The notes: generated by a model not told the origin, from the sequence alone. A stretch of DNA of 64,000 nt from Hyphomicrobiales bacterium (GCA_027488155.1 JAIYCE010000084.1:1-64000); one strand, 5' to 3'; shown: positions 1-9,976, counted from the stretch's first letter. Program-made: numbers and translations.

Positions 1-2
1 CG

Positions 3-176
3 GGATGGGAGAACGTTCCGATCATTGGTCTTTCTGCTTCAGTTTTGCCTGATCAGATCCAAGCTTACCTCAAAAGTGGGATGGATGCGTTCGTTCCCAA
101 ACCGGTCGACGCCGACCTTTTGCTCGATACGCTGCGCGAGAGGGTTGGAAGCATATTGCAGCGTCGCCGTGCTTAA
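3..176 (+). CDS. Response regulator receiver domain, C-terminal part (truncated by window start)
   Basis: Frame 3 reads GWENVPIIGLSASVLPDQIQAYLKSGMDAFVPKPVDADLLLDTLRERVGSILQRRRA*, with the conserved SA...GMDAFVPKPV receiver C-terminus. Confidence 0.75.
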   Translation, partial: GWENVPIIGLSASVLPDQIQAYLKSGMDAFVPKPVDADLLLDTLRERVGSILQRRRA

Positions 177-180
177 ATGC

Positions 181-573
181 TTATGCTGGCAGAACGGCAA
201 GGGTACTTTTCGCAATCCGCAAATAAGCATTAAGAACGACACCGACAGCAGCATGATCACCAGCGGCGCAGGCCTGTTCGAGTTCGCGGGCAGACGCTGC
301 AAGTGATACAGCGCCAAAATTCGCGGCTAAACCCGCTACCGCGTGCGCCTCAGCTTGCAAGGCAGGTAGACCAGCTGGCGACAGAGCGAGCGCACCTGTC
401 TTGGCGATACTGGTCTCTATGCGCTCGGCAAGACGTGTAAGCATCGATTGGAAGCGCTCGCATCCAATCTGTTTGGCCATTCGTTGATGGCGACCGATAT
501 CAAGCATGTCTTCAGTAGCTGCCACGGCTTTTCCTCCCGCGAGGTAATGCGGGAGCGTGCGTCCAAGTTCCAC
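181..573 (-). CDS. Hpt (histidine phosphotransfer) domain protein
   Basis: EAHAVAGLAANFGAVSLAASARELEQACAAGD resembles the Hpt helix (AHxLxGxAxxFG); adjacent to receiver gene. Confidence 0.65.
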   Translation of the reverse strand: MELGRTLPHYLAGGKAVAATEDMLDIGRHQRMAKQIGCERFQSMLTRLAERIETSIAKTGALALSPAGLPALQAEAHAVAGLAANFGAVSLAASARELEQACAAGDHAAVGVVLNAYLRIAKSTLAVLPA

Positions 574-579
574 TGGCGC

Positions 580-1218
580 TTAAGGTCCGTCAAAACGGCG
601 TATTGCAGATGGTGTCACCGTGATTGCACGTTCAACTTCATCAAGCTTCTGCACCGTTAGCGTCAGCATGGCCGTATTGCAAAAAGTGATCAGGAACAGA
701 AGAACCACGAGACCAAGCAAAACGCGCTCGCGGCTCGACATCTCACTTGTGAATCTGCCAACCGTAGGATGCGTGCTTAACATGTGCTGGCTGGTCTGAT
801 GCAACTCGGAAGATGTCGTATCTCGGTTGGTGAATGTAAATAAGGGCTGGTAGGAGCCAGCATTCAACATAATGCGGACATGATCATTCATGCCCTCAAC
901 CGCATAGTAAGCAGTGAGCGCACGACGCAAACGGGAAGCCTCAACGCGAACGATGGGATCCTGTGATGGGTCAAAACTGTCTGGCCGACCCAAAGCAACC
1001 GTTGCAATATTGTATGCTTTCAACCGCTCCGCGCGGCCGGCGAGAGCTTCTTCAACTACATAAATCAGAAAGCGTTGCAGCTTAACTGACTTAGCGAAAA
1101 TCGGATGGGCAACGATCCGAGCCAATGAGAAGCGAATATCGTCTTCGGCCGGAACACACGGGACAATAACCTCCAGCGGACGAAGGCGTGCCCAGGCTTC
1201 GTCGAGTGCTATTTTCAT
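580..1218 (-). CDS. Membrane-anchored protein with the N-terminal module typical of TPR/adenylate-cyclase-like regulators
   Basis: FLIYVVEEALAGRAERLKAYNIATVALGRPDSFDPSQDPIVRVEASRLRRALTAYY motif; C-terminal hydrophobic segment VLLGLVVLLFLITFCNTAML. Confidence 0.55.
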   Translation of the reverse strand: MKIALDEAWARLRPLEVIVPCVPAEDDIRFSLARIVAHPIFAKSVKLQRFLIYVVEEALAGRAERLKAYNIATVALGRPDSFDPSQDPIVRVEASRLRRALTAYYAVEGMNDHVRIMLNAGSYQPLFTFTNRDTTSSELHQTSQHMLSTHPTVGRFTSEMSSRERVLLGLVVLLFLITFCNTAMLTLTVQKLDEVERAITVTPSAIRRFDGP

Positions 1219-1228
1219 TGTCGATTAC

Positions 1229-1639
1229 TCAAGCACCGACTGCAGATGTATTATCCCGTCGCGCTGGCTGGTCGACCGCGGGTGCGATCCCAAGATCTGC
1301 GCTGAATTCACCAAGTTGGGCGCCAATCTGGCACCACGTCGAGAGATCGGAGATGTAGACGCCGTTATTGTTCCGCTTGACCAGACCGCGCTTGATGAGA
1401 TCGATGACCTTACGGCGGACAGTTTCCTTTGGAATTCCAAGCCCATAGGAAATGTTCGCAATGTTTGTGGGCTTCATGATGATCAGGTCATCCTTGCTTG
1501 AAGCGACATTGGCCTCCCCGATCGAAGCGTAAATAATGAATTCATCGCAATCGATCTGGTAGCGGTTACGGAATTCATCCAGAACGATCAGCAAATTGCG
1601 GACGTTCCGCTTCGCAAGCATGATGCTGCCTTTACTCAT
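1229..1639 (-). CDS. Winged-helix type transcriptional regulator
   Basis: NIANISYGLGIPKETVRRKVIDLIKRGLVKRNNNGVYISD HTH-like segment; start at internal MSKGS Met preferred. Confidence 0.5.
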   Translation of the reverse strand: MSKGSIMLAKRNVRNLLIVLDEFRNRYQIDCDEFIIYASIGEANVASSKDDLIIMKPTNIANISYGLGIPKETVRRKVIDLIKRGLVKRNNNGVYISDLSTWCQIGAQLGEFSADLGIAPAVDQPARRDNTSAVGA

Positions 1640-2077
1640 CGACGCCACCCCACCCTGATCGCCCGAACGCGATTTGAAATACCTTAACCTCACGTTAGCT
1701 ATACTGCCGTTACGCAACCTGCGATAGCCCCGGCTGAGGTTTTCTACCTGTTTTGGGTAAGGGCGCAGAGCTTGGTCTAGTCTTGTCCTCAGCGGCTGAC
1801 ATCAATCTGTCATTTTGAGCGCGATCGCCAATTTTTAAAGACGCGCACCAAACTAGGCTTTTTTCATATAAGTGTCAGCACCTTAGTGATTTTCTGCCAA
1901 TTTGACGATTTTATGTATCCCTATTCCTAGCTGGGTGCCGGTTACAGCTTGGGCTAGATGCTATGCATTCTTGTTGTCTTAGGTATGCGCAGGACGAAAA
2001 CCCGCGACGCTTTATCTCAGGCAAGATTGTATGGCAGGCCCTAGAATCGAGGCTCACAAGGTCGGGTCCCAGCCTCC

Positions 2078-2791
2078 ATGCGTAGAATCACACCCCTCGT
2101 CTTGGTCCTCATGACGACGTCTGCAAACGCGGACATGCAGAATATTGGCTCCTTTGCCATCGACCGGACGGAGGTGACCATAGCCGAGTTCGGACGTTTC
2201 GCAGCGGCAACGGCGCTCGTTACCAAGGGAGAGCGCGATGGTGGCGGTCTCGTCTTCGAGGCTGGCTGGACGCGCAAATCCGGCTGGACATGGAAAACCC
2301 CTTTCGGGAAAGCCGGCCAACCTGATGAGCCAGCGGTCCATGTCACCTTCAGCGAGGCTAAGGCCTATTGCCAATGGGCTGGAAAGCGGTTGCCAACCGA
2401 TCGCGAATGGGTTGAGGCTGCGTATACGGAGCGACGCAACGCGCCGCCGGCGCCTTTCACCAAGGGCAAGACCTATCCATTCCCAACCGGCGACTCACCC
2501 GAAGGTGCTAATTGCCTGGGCGATTGCGGTGTCGTGCCTGTGGTCGATTACTCCGCCGTTCTCACACGCGGCCGCGGCCCGTCGCGCGCTGGCACAACAC
2601 GCGCAGGCGTTAATGGCCTTTACGATATGGGCGCCAATGCGTGGGAGTGGGTCGATACCGATGTGAATGGTGAGAAGGGAACGCGGGGCGGTTCGTGGTG
2701 GTATGGCGCCGCGCAAATGCGCAATGGTTCGCTCGCTTCTAAACCGCCAGAAATGGCCGTCGTCTATATCGGTTTCCGCTGCGCGAAATAA
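2078..2791 (+). CDS. SUMF1/formylglycine-generating-enzyme family protein, exported
   Basis: DRTEVTIAEFGRF...AVHVTFSEAKAYCQWAGKRLPTDREWVEAA...GLYDMGANAWEWV...RGGSWW...GFRC. Confidence 0.8.
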   Translation: MRRITPLVLVLMTTSANADMQNIGSFAIDRTEVTIAEFGRFAAATALVTKGERDGGGLVFEAGWTRKSGWTWKTPFGKAGQPDEPAVHVTFSEAKAYCQWAGKRLPTDREWVEAAYTERRNAPPAPFTKGKTYPFPTGDSPEGANCLGDCGVVPVVDYSAVLTRGRGPSRAGTTRAGVNGLYDMGANAWEWVDTDVNGEKGTRGGSWWYGAAQMRNGSLASKPPEMAVVYIGFRCAK

Positions 2792-3250
2792 TCAAATGAC
2801 GGTGAAAGGCGCCACCGCAACATAATCCGTGTCGCGGCCTGCGCCGTCTTCATGCACCAGCATCGCCATGCCGCAAGGCGCATCCAGAACCGCCATACCA
2901 ATGTGCCAGATCCCACGCGCATACGAAATTCCCTGCCGACCGGGCACGATAAAGGCGGCGAGCGTCGACAGATCCGGCGCATCGCCGCCCTCTGCGACAA
3001 CAAGCAGATAGCGTTGGGTATCGAGTGGGAAAAACGCCTGCGTCGAGAAAGCGTGCCGCTCCATCGTGTCGACCGTGAACGGCAATGTGACGACAGGAGG
3101 CCTTACAATACAGAGATTGGCGTGCGCCGTTTCCCGATGGTTCTCGACAGGCACTGCAAAATTCAACCGCGGAACATTAATCTCTGAATCGATCAGCGTA
3201 CCGAAACGGGTAAAGGCCGGTGCTGAGATCGGCTGCGCTACGATGTTCAT
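2792..3250 (-). CDS. Ureidoglycolate lyase family protein
   Basis: Sequence MNIVAQPISAPAFTRFGTLIDSE... with RYLLVVAEGG, FIVPGRQGISYARGIWHIGMAVLD. Confidence 0.7.
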   Translation of the reverse strand: MNIVAQPISAPAFTRFGTLIDSEINVPRLNFAVPVENHRETAHANLCIVRPPVVTLPFTVDTMERHAFSTQAFFPLDTQRYLLVVAEGGDAPDLSTLAAFIVPGRQGISYARGIWHIGMAVLDAPCGMAMLVHEDGAGRDTDYVAVAPFTVI

Positions 3251-5607
3251 TCCGCCGCAACCTGCTGGCCATTATGGATCGCCTGCCAGATTTTCAGCGG
3301 CGTCGCCGGCATGTCGATGTGGTGCACGCCGTAAATCGACAAGGCATCGACAATCGCATTCATTACCGAAGGCAATGATCCCGCGCAGCCTGCCTCGCCG
3401 CACCCTTTTGCGCCCAGTGGATTGGTCTTGGTTGGCACTGGACGGCTTTCAAACGTGAATACCGGCGGTGCATTGTCCGCGCGCGGCAAGGCATAATCCA
3501 TGAAGGAACCGGCCACCAGCTGGCCCTCCTCGTCATAGACTGTGTCTTCCATCAGAGCCTGACCGATCCCCTGTAACACGCCACCATGCAATTGACCTTC
3601 AACAAGCAACGGATTCACCACCGTGCCGAAATCATTGACCATAACATAGGTTACGACAGCGACGCGGCCTGTTTGCGGATCAATTTCAACTTCCGCGATA
3701 TGGCATCCATTCGGATAGGCGGAGGGTGCGTGCTTAAAGACAGTTTCCACGTTCAGCGTCCGGGGTATTTCCGGCGGTAGATTGAGGCGGCCATCCCGCA
3801 TTTTCGCTGCGAGTTCCATGATGCCAATGCTGCGATCGGTTCCGGCAATCGTGAAGCGACCATTTTTAAATTCGAGATCGGCGATGCCAGCTTCAAGAAC
3901 GAAGGACGCAATCTGTTTGCCCTTCTCAATGACAAGATCGCCCGCTTCGAGAATGGCAGCACCGCTGGCCATAATCGATTTCGAGCCGCCCGTGCCACCG
4001 CCTGCAATCAACTGATCGCTGTCGCCTTGGAGGAGTTTGATGCTTTCGAATGGAATAGCCAGCTTCTGATGCAGTATCTGCGCAAATGCTGACCAATGAC
4101 CCTGTCCGTAATCGAGCGTGCCGGTCACGATGGTCACCGTGCCATCATCGTTGAAACGCAGCCCACCCATCTCACTCGCAGGTGCCGCCGTCACTTCGAG
4201 ATAACAGCCAATCCCGCGCCCGCGCAGCTTCCCACGCTTGGCGCTTTCACGTTTGCGCGCAGGAAATCCCTTCCAATCGGCGGCCTCGAGCGCACGCGCA
4301 AACAAGCCAGGAAAATCCCCTGAATCATAAGTCGTTGCCGCTGGAGTCGTCCAAGGCATGTCGTCCGGCGTGACCATGTTGCGGCGGCGTAGCTCGACGC
4401 GATCAAGCCCCATCTGTGTGGCTGCGACGTCGATCAGTCGCTCCATAAAGTAATTGCCTTCGGGTCGCCCGGCACCGCGATAAGCGGCAACCGGCACCGT
4501 ATTGGTCACGGCGAGGATCGTATTCACCTCGATAAGCGGCGTGCGATACATACCAATCGAATTCTTGGCGATGTTGAGCGTCGTCATCAAAGGTGCCACT
4601 TGTGAGAGATAGGCACCAATATTCGCCGTTCCTGTGAAACGGGTAGCGAGAAATCTGCCGCGCTTGTCGAGCGCCAATTCAGCCAAGACATCCATATCGC
4701 GGCCATGATGATCGGACACGAAACTGTCAGAGCGTATATCGGTCCATTTGACCGGCTTGCCCAGTTCGCGTGCTGCATGTAGCAGCGGGACATACTCCGG
4801 AAAGATCGAGCCTTTCATGCCGAACGAGCCGCCAACATGGCCCGTGATAAGACGCACGTCTTCTTTCGGTACACCAAGAATTTCGGCCAAAAGATTGCGC
4901 TTGCCGAAGACGCCTTGGCTCGGCGCATTCAACGTGAAACGCTTTGCCTTCTTGTCATAGCTTGCGAGCGCCGCACGCGGTTCCAGCGAATTGACGACAA
5001 CGCGATTATTGTGGATCGGGAGGCGCACAACATGCGCTGCCTTGGCAAAGGCTGCGGCAACCTTGTCGCTATCGCCATAATGATAATCGAGAATGATGTT
5101 GCGCGGCGCATCCTCGTAAAGCAAAGGCGCGCCCTTTGCCGTCGCCACTTCAACGGTCGTGAGCGCCGGCAAGGTCTCGATATCGAGGACAACCGCTTCG
5201 GCCGCGTCGCGTGCCTGCTCGTTCGTCTTCGCGATGACGATCGCCACAGGATCACCGACAAAGCGAACCTTATCTGTCGGCAAGGAAGGACGCTTCGGCA
5301 TCAGCATTTTTGTGCCGTTACGACCCGGCAGGTCGAACACGCATTTGAGCGTGCCGTATTGGCCGAGATCGTGACCGGTATAGATGGCAGCCACACCCGG
5401 CATCGCGGCAGCCGCGACTGTATCAATGCCACGGATGATGCCATGCGCGTACGGGCTGCGGACAAAATGGGCGTAGAGCTGGCCGTCCGCATTCACGTCG
5501 TCAGTGTAGCGGCCTTCGCCGCGTATAAGCACCGGATCTTCCTGCCGCGGCACAGATTGGCCGACGCCGAATTTCAGATGAGACGGATCGAGTTCCTGCG
5601 CGGCCAT
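3247..5607 (-). CDS. Xanthine dehydrogenase/CO dehydrogenase family molybdopterin-binding subunit
   Basis: Typical N-terminus VPRQEDPVLIRGEGRYTDDV, GGSFGMKG, AYRGAGRPEGNYFMERLID, GAKGCGEAGCAG. Confidence 0.9.
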   Translation of the reverse strand: MAAQELDPSHLKFGVGQSVPRQEDPVLIRGEGRYTDDVNADGQLYAHFVRSPYAHGIIRGIDTVAAAAMPGVAAIYTGHDLGQYGTLKCVFDLPGRNGTKMLMPKRPSLPTDKVRFVGDPVAIVIAKTNEQARDAAEAVVLDIETLPALTTVEVATAKGAPLLYEDAPRNIILDYHYGDSDKVAAAFAKAAHVVRLPIHNNRVVVNSLEPRAALASYDKKAKRFTLNAPSQGVFGKRNLLAEILGVPKEDVRLITGHVGGSFGMKGSIFPEYVPLLHAARELGKPVKWTDIRSDSFVSDHHGRDMDVLAELALDKRGRFLATRFTGTANIGAYLSQVAPLMTTLNIAKNSIGMYRTPLIEVNTILAVTNTVPVAAYRGAGRPEGNYFMERLIDVAATQMGLDRVELRRRNMVTPDDMPWTTPAATTYDSGDFPGLFARALEAADWKGFPARKRESAKRGKLRGRGIGCYLEVTAAPASEMGGLRFNDDGTVTIVTGTLDYGQGHWSAFAQILHQKLAIPFESIKLLQGDSDQLIAGGGTGGSKSIMASGAAILEAGDLVIEKGKQIASFVLEAGIADLEFKNGRFTIAGTDRSIGIMELAAKMRDGRLNLPPEIPRTLNVETVFKHAPSAYPNGCHIAEVEIDPQTGRVAVVTYVMVNDFGTVVNPLLVEGQLHGGVLQGIGQALMEDTVYDEEGQLVAGSFMDYALPRADNAPPVFTFESRPVPTKTNPLGAKGCGEAGCAGSLPSVMNAIVDALSIYGVHHIDMPATPLKIWQAIHNGQQVAAE

Positions 5608-5695
5608 GGGTCATCCTCAATGCTTGCTCAGCGGCGCAGAAACTAGGCTCCGCCCTGCTCTGCGGCAAGGCGAAGCCGTCTCATGGCCGGGCCGC

Positions 5696-7102
5696 TTAGG
5701 ATGCAGAGCCGCGCGGCGCGGAAATCGGGGCAAAGGGCGCCGCCGCTTCATAGGCCTGCGAGGCCATCAGCACAGTCAAGTCTTCGCCAAAGCGCCCCAC
5801 GATCTGCAGTCCCACCGGCAAGCCGCCGCGCGTAAGCCCGCATGGTACGGTGCTGGCTGGTTGCTGCGTCAGATTGAAGGGATAAGTGAAGGGAGACCAA
5901 CCCGTCCAACGATCGCCATAGCGCGTGTCGTCCGGCATTAGCTGTCCGACCTTGAACGCAGGCAGTGGCATTGCAGGCGTCAGCAGCAGATCGAACCGTT
6001 CATGGAAGCGTGCCATGGTCAAGGCAAGTGCATTGCGCTTGAAGAGCAGCGCCTCGGCATAAGCAGCAGCCGGCATGGCCGCGCCGGATTCTGCAATGGC
6101 GACGAGGCCCGGATCCATCTTCGCTCTTTGCTCGGCGGAATAAGATTGCAGCAGGACCGCGGCACCCGCAAACCAGAGCGTATTGAGGGCATCGACAGGA
6201 TCGCTAAAGCCAGGATCGACCTGTTCGACATGCGCGCCAAGTTCAACAAATTTCTTGGCCGCTGCCTCAGTCAGCGCGGCCACGTCCGGGTCGAGATGAA
6301 CATTGCCGCCGAGCTTGGGTGACCACGCCACACGCATCCCTTTGAGCGATGCGGGCGCATCGGGGCCAAGCGAACCTGCCAGCACAGCCGTCATATCGCG
6401 CTGATCGAGCGCAGCGATCACACGCATTGCCCGCATAGAATCTTCAACGCTGCGCGATAGCGGGCCGAGATGAGCGAGAAAGCCCATGGTGGAAGACGGC
6501 CAAGCCGGAACGCGGCCATAGGTCGGCTTGATACCAAACACACCCGTAAAGGCCGCAGGAATACGGACGGAGCCAGCACCATCAGTGCCAAGATGAATGC
6601 AGCCGATATTGAGCGCCGCACAGGCTGCAGCACCCGCCGAAGAACCGCCTGTGGTCATCGCGAGATCCCAAGGGTTACGCGTAAGACCGGTGAGCGGAGA
6701 ATCCGATAGGCCTTTCCAGCCATATTCAGGCATCGTCGTTTTGCCCAGAAGGATAGTCCCTGCTTCGCGCAAACGCGCAGCGATGGGAGAATCTTCTGTT
6801 TCCACTTTGTCAGGCGAAACGGCAGAACCGCGCCGACATGGTGCGCCTTTCACGACGAGATTGTCCTTGATGGTGATCGGTACGCCATCAAGCGCCGACA
6901 AATTCTCCCATTTCTGCCAACGCATTTCGGAGGCTTTTGCAGCTGCCAGCGCTTCGTCATAGAAGCGCACAGCAAACGCATTGATCTGTGGCTCAAACTG
7001 GTCGCGCCGCTTGATATGATCCTTCACAACGTCAACCGGCGACAATTTTCTGCTGCGATAGAGACCTGCGAGTTCGGCCGCCGATAAATTGGCAATATCC
7101 AT
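5696..7102 (-). CDS. Amidase signature family protein
   Basis: GVPITIKDNLVVKGAPCRRGSA...TGGSSAGAAACAALNIGCIHLGTDGAGSVRIPAAFTGVFGIKP. Confidence 0.9.
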   Translation of the reverse strand: MDIANLSAAELAGLYRSRKLSPVDVVKDHIKRRDQFEPQINAFAVRFYDEALAAAKASEMRWQKWENLSALDGVPITIKDNLVVKGAPCRRGSAVSPDKVETEDSPIAARLREAGTILLGKTTMPEYGWKGLSDSPLTGLTRNPWDLAMTTGGSSAGAAACAALNIGCIHLGTDGAGSVRIPAAFTGVFGIKPTYGRVPAWPSSTMGFLAHLGPLSRSVEDSMRAMRVIAALDQRDMTAVLAGSLGPDAPASLKGMRVAWSPKLGGNVHLDPDVAALTEAAAKKFVELGAHVEQVDPGFSDPVDALNTLWFAGAAVLLQSYSAEQRAKMDPGLVAIAESGAAMPAAAYAEALLFKRNALALTMARFHERFDLLLTPAMPLPAFKVGQLMPDDTRYGDRWTGWSPFTYPFNLTQQPASTVPCGLTRGGLPVGLQIVGRFGEDLTVLMASQAYEAAAPFAPISAPRGSAS

Positions 7103-7116
7103 AGCGTGTTTCTCAC

Positions 7117-7716
7117 CTACATAATGGGTAAACCAAGATGCTGACGCATCCGGTTGCGGACGTATACGCCATCTCGCGGCGCAAGCGCGCGCTCATGGTC
7201 GGCGTTGGTGATACGAATGGCGGCAAAACGTGGACCACTCGCAATGTCGCGAACCGCCTCACGCAGCGTCTGCAACCCCGCATCGTCACGCACATCGAAT
7301 GTGCTTGCGATGCCGCATGATTGTGCGATCGCCACGAGATCGGCACCGAGGCCAGAATGGCTCATCTGCATCCCCGTCTCGCCGAAATGGCCATTGTCGA
7401 GCACAGCGATGGTGAGGTTTTTTGGATTCTGCACGCCAATCGTAACGAGACCGCCAAGCCCCATCAATTGCTCGCCATCGCCTGTAATCACAAGTACAGG
7501 CTTATTAGGCTGAGCAAGCGCCAGCCCAAGGCCCATCAAAGCAGCGCCACCCATGGCACCCCAAAGGTAGAAATTGGCATCATGATCGCCTGCAGCAAAA
7601 GTGTCGTAAGTCGATGAACCAAGCCCGGTGATGACGAGCGTTTCACCCCGATTTTGTAAAAGCATTTTCACAGCCGCGCGGCGGTCGAGCGTACCTGCAC
7701 TCATTTGGACACCCAT
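7117..7716 (-). CDS. TPP-dependent decarboxylase, C-terminal (beta) subunit, sulfopyruvate/phosphonopyruvate decarboxylase-like
   Basis: MGGAALMGLGLALAQPNKPVLVITGDGEQLMGLGGLVTIGVQNPKNLTIAVLDNGHFGETG TPP-binding motif; overlaps the alpha ORF. Confidence 0.75.
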   Translation of the reverse strand: MGVQMSAGTLDRRAAVKMLLQNRGETLVITGLGSSTYDTFAAGDHDANFYLWGAMGGAALMGLGLALAQPNKPVLVITGDGEQLMGLGGLVTIGVQNPKNLTIAVLDNGHFGETGMQMSHSGLGADLVAIAQSCGIASTFDVRDDAGLQTLREAVRDIASGPRFAAIRITNADHERALAPRDGVYVRNRMRQHLGLPIM

Positions 7717-8240
7717 TTTTTTCGGCCGATCATGCGCTGCGAGATCAGCACGGCGATCTGCTGTTCCCCTGAAAATGCAAGCGTTGCTGCATTCGAAATC
7801 ATTTCATCGGCGTCTTCGGGTTTTTCAAGACGAAACACCGTCATGCCCATCGCTTCGAGAACGCTCGGCGTGGCCTGCCCCATCGGCACCTGCCACGAAT
7901 TGAATTCCGCCCATTCACCGCGCATCGTCACCAACATCAGAAGCGGAAAACGACAGGAATTGGCGAGCGAGAGCATATTGATGCAATTGCCAACACCGCT
8001 TGATTGCAGGAGCACCGCCGATTTTTCGCCGCCCAGCCATGCGCCGGCGGCAATCGCAATGCCCTCTTCCTCCGTGGTGAGGACGATTGTCTTTATCGAG
8101 GGATCGCCATGCGCCATGCGGATCAATCGCGCATGGCCGGCATCGGGCACATAGGAGATTTGCGAAACGCCTGCGGCCTTCAACTGGGAAAAAATCGCGG
8201 CAGGCCAATCCACCCCCGGCGCGCTGTCCGTTTCAACCAT
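7701..8240 (-). CDS. TPP-dependent decarboxylase, N-terminal (alpha) subunit, sulfopyruvate decarboxylase-like
   Basis: SYVPDAGHARLIRM...LTTEEEGIAIAAGAWLGGEKSAVLLQSSGVGNCINML. Confidence 0.75.
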   Translation of the reverse strand: MVETDSAPGVDWPAAIFSQLKAAGVSQISYVPDAGHARLIRMAHGDPSIKTIVLTTEEEGIAIAAGAWLGGEKSAVLLQSSGVGNCINMLSLANSCRFPLLMLVTMRGEWAEFNSWQVPMGQATPSVLEAMGMTVFRLEKPEDADEMISNAATLAFSGEQQIAVLISQRMIGRKKWVSK

Positions 8241-8318
8241 ACTCCGAATCTCCTCACCCCACCTGAGGGCCGGAGTTTAGAGCGCAGACAGTACAAATCC
8301 AGCCCGCGCAGGGCCCGG

Positions 8319-8987
8319 TCAAATATCCATCGCCCGTTGGCGGGCATTGTTGATATGGCGCGACATGGCGTCCGCCGCCCCATCGGCATCCCGGCGCGCC
8401 ACGGCATGGAGGATGGCGATGTGGTCTTCCATCACGGGGATAACGAGATCGTCGTAAAGGCGCGTTTCATTCTGGCGGATCAGCTTCACCTTGAGCCAAT
8501 TCACACGGTAGGCTTTCGAGATGATGTCATTGCCGAGATGATCAATGATCGTCTCGTGCAGGTGTTGATCGACCGCCTGCGCGTCGGCGACAAGCCCATT
8601 CCTCTGCCCGCTCACTGCACGCTCGATGATGAGATCGTGCTCTTGCCGCAAATGATCGATCAATTGCGTATCGGCGCGCTGCGTAAACAAGGCCGTCGCT
8701 TCCCGCTCCATGAAGAGCCGAAACTGAAATGCATTACGGATCAAATCGAGATTGACATTGGCAACCTGCATCCCGCGTTGCGGAACGGTGATAATCAACC
8801 CCTCCGCTTCAAGACGTGGAATGAGTTCACGGATTGCACCAAGCGGCAGCCCCGATAGATCGACCAATTCACGCTGCGTGATGAATTGGCCGGGCTTAAT
8901 CTCGCGCGATAAAAGCCTATCCGTAAAATCGACATAGGCCTTCTCTCGCAGCGGCGTTGCTTTGCGCGTAGAGCGTGCCTGTGCCAT
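8319..8987 (-). CDS. GntR family (FadR/FCD-type) transcriptional regulator
   Basis: LLSREIKPGQFITQRELVDLSGLPLGAIRELIPRLEAEGLIITVPQRGMQVANV wHTH; helical FCD-like C-terminus. Start at internal Met (MAQARS). Confidence 0.8.
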   Translation of the reverse strand: MAQARSTRKATPLREKAYVDFTDRLLSREIKPGQFITQRELVDLSGLPLGAIRELIPRLEAEGLIITVPQRGMQVANVNLDLIRNAFQFRLFMEREATALFTQRADTQLIDHLRQEHDLIIERAVSGQRNGLVADAQAVDQHLHETIIDHLGNDIISKAYRVNWLKVKLIRQNETRLYDDLVIPVMEDHIAILHAVARRDADGAADAMSRHINNARQRAMDI

Positions 8988-8988
8988 C

Positions 8989-9888
8989 TCAGGCGGCTTT
9001 CGATTCCATCGCGCGGTCGAACGCAGGAAAAAGCTTGGCGCGATCAACCGCAGACAAGGCTTCAAGCGGCGGCAACATATCACCGAAGCCGGGATCATTA
9101 TTCATTTTGCCAACGAGCGCCTTAACCGCAGGAACCACCGGGAAAGCGCAGATCAGGTCGACCATTGCATTCACCCGCGGATCTTCGACGCCCTTGTCAA
9201 CCATTGGCCGGAGCCAAGCGGGCACGAGATTAGCCACGCCGCAAATCGAGCCTTCGCCGCCCTGACGGACGGCGCGTGCAAGCAGACGTTCATCGCCAAC
9301 AAGAATGGCGAGATCGGATGCATGGTCCTTAAGAAAACGCTCCGTGGTCGGCCAATCGCAGGACGAATCTTTCACGCCTGCAATCACGCCAGGAAACGCC
9401 TTCTTTAAGCGGCCGACGAGATCCGAGGAGAGCGAGACCGCCGTTACCGATGGAATGTGATAGAGAATAATCGGGAGACAATCGGGCCCGAGCGCTTCGA
9501 TGAAGCGCGAGAACCAAGCATAAAGCCCCTCGTCGCTGACGCCTTTGAAATAGAATGGCGGGCAGACCATCTGGTAGCGGCAGCCATGCTCAATCCCCAT
9601 GCGGGCCTGATCGAGTGCCTCGCCCATCGCCGATGCGGCAATGCCAAGATTAATCTGCTGACCTGCAATACCGACGCCGCGCAGTGCACCAAGCATGGCA
9701 GCCCGCTGTGGCAGGGAGAGTGCCGCCCCCTCCCCCGTGGTCCCGAAGGCGGTCACTGTCTGACAACCGTTCTCCAGCGTCCAGCGTGCGTGACGGGCAA
9801 AGCGGGCGAGATCTGGTTCGCCATGGCCGTCGATAGGGGTCGTTAGGGCGCAGGACAGGCCGAAGCGCTCACGTTTTGTGGCAGACAA
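8989..9888 (-). CDS. Dihydrodipicolinate synthase (DapA/NanA) family lyase
   Basis: CALTTPIDGHGEPDLARFARHARWTLENGCQTVTAFGTTGEGAALS...YHIPSVTAVSL...GVKDSSCD. Confidence 0.85.
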   Translation of the reverse strand: MSATKRERFGLSCALTTPIDGHGEPDLARFARHARWTLENGCQTVTAFGTTGEGAALSLPQRAAMLGALRGVGIAGQQINLGIAASAMGEALDQARMGIEHGCRYQMVCPPFYFKGVSDEGLYAWFSRFIEALGPDCLPIILYHIPSVTAVSLSSDLVGRLKKAFPGVIAGVKDSSCDWPTTERFLKDHASDLAILVGDERLLARAVRQGGEGSICGVANLVPAWLRPMVDKGVEDPRVNAMVDLICAFPVVPAVKALVGKMNNDPGFGDMLPPLEALSAVDRAKLFPAFDRAMESKAA

Positions 9889-9922
9889 GGATCACCTATG
9901 GCGTTAGCTGAAGTACATTTCG

Positions 9923-9936
9923 ACTAACATGTTAGT
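9923..9936. promoter_or_regulatory. Perfect 14-bp inverted repeat ACTAACATGTTAGT, candidate GntR operator upstream of the dapA-like gene
   Basis: Read directly: ...ttcg ACTAACA TGTTAGT gatc...; 35 nt upstream of the dapA-like start. Confidence 0.5.
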
Positions 9937-9976
9937 GATCTTATCGGTGTGTGCAAGTTGCCCGAGGCGGCAGTCC

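Noticed and set aside
1583-1608. Exact GGAAC-N17-CGTT match on the minus strand
   Set aside because: Lies inside coding sequence (KRNVRNLLIV) of the HTH gene and is explained by codons; likely chance, though the motif is exact.
4837-5646. 269-aa plus ORF
   Set aside because: Shadow of the molybdopterin subunit gene; no recognisable family.
8004-8858. 284-aa plus ORF
   Set aside because: Antisense to the TPP alpha and GntR genes, which are well supported.
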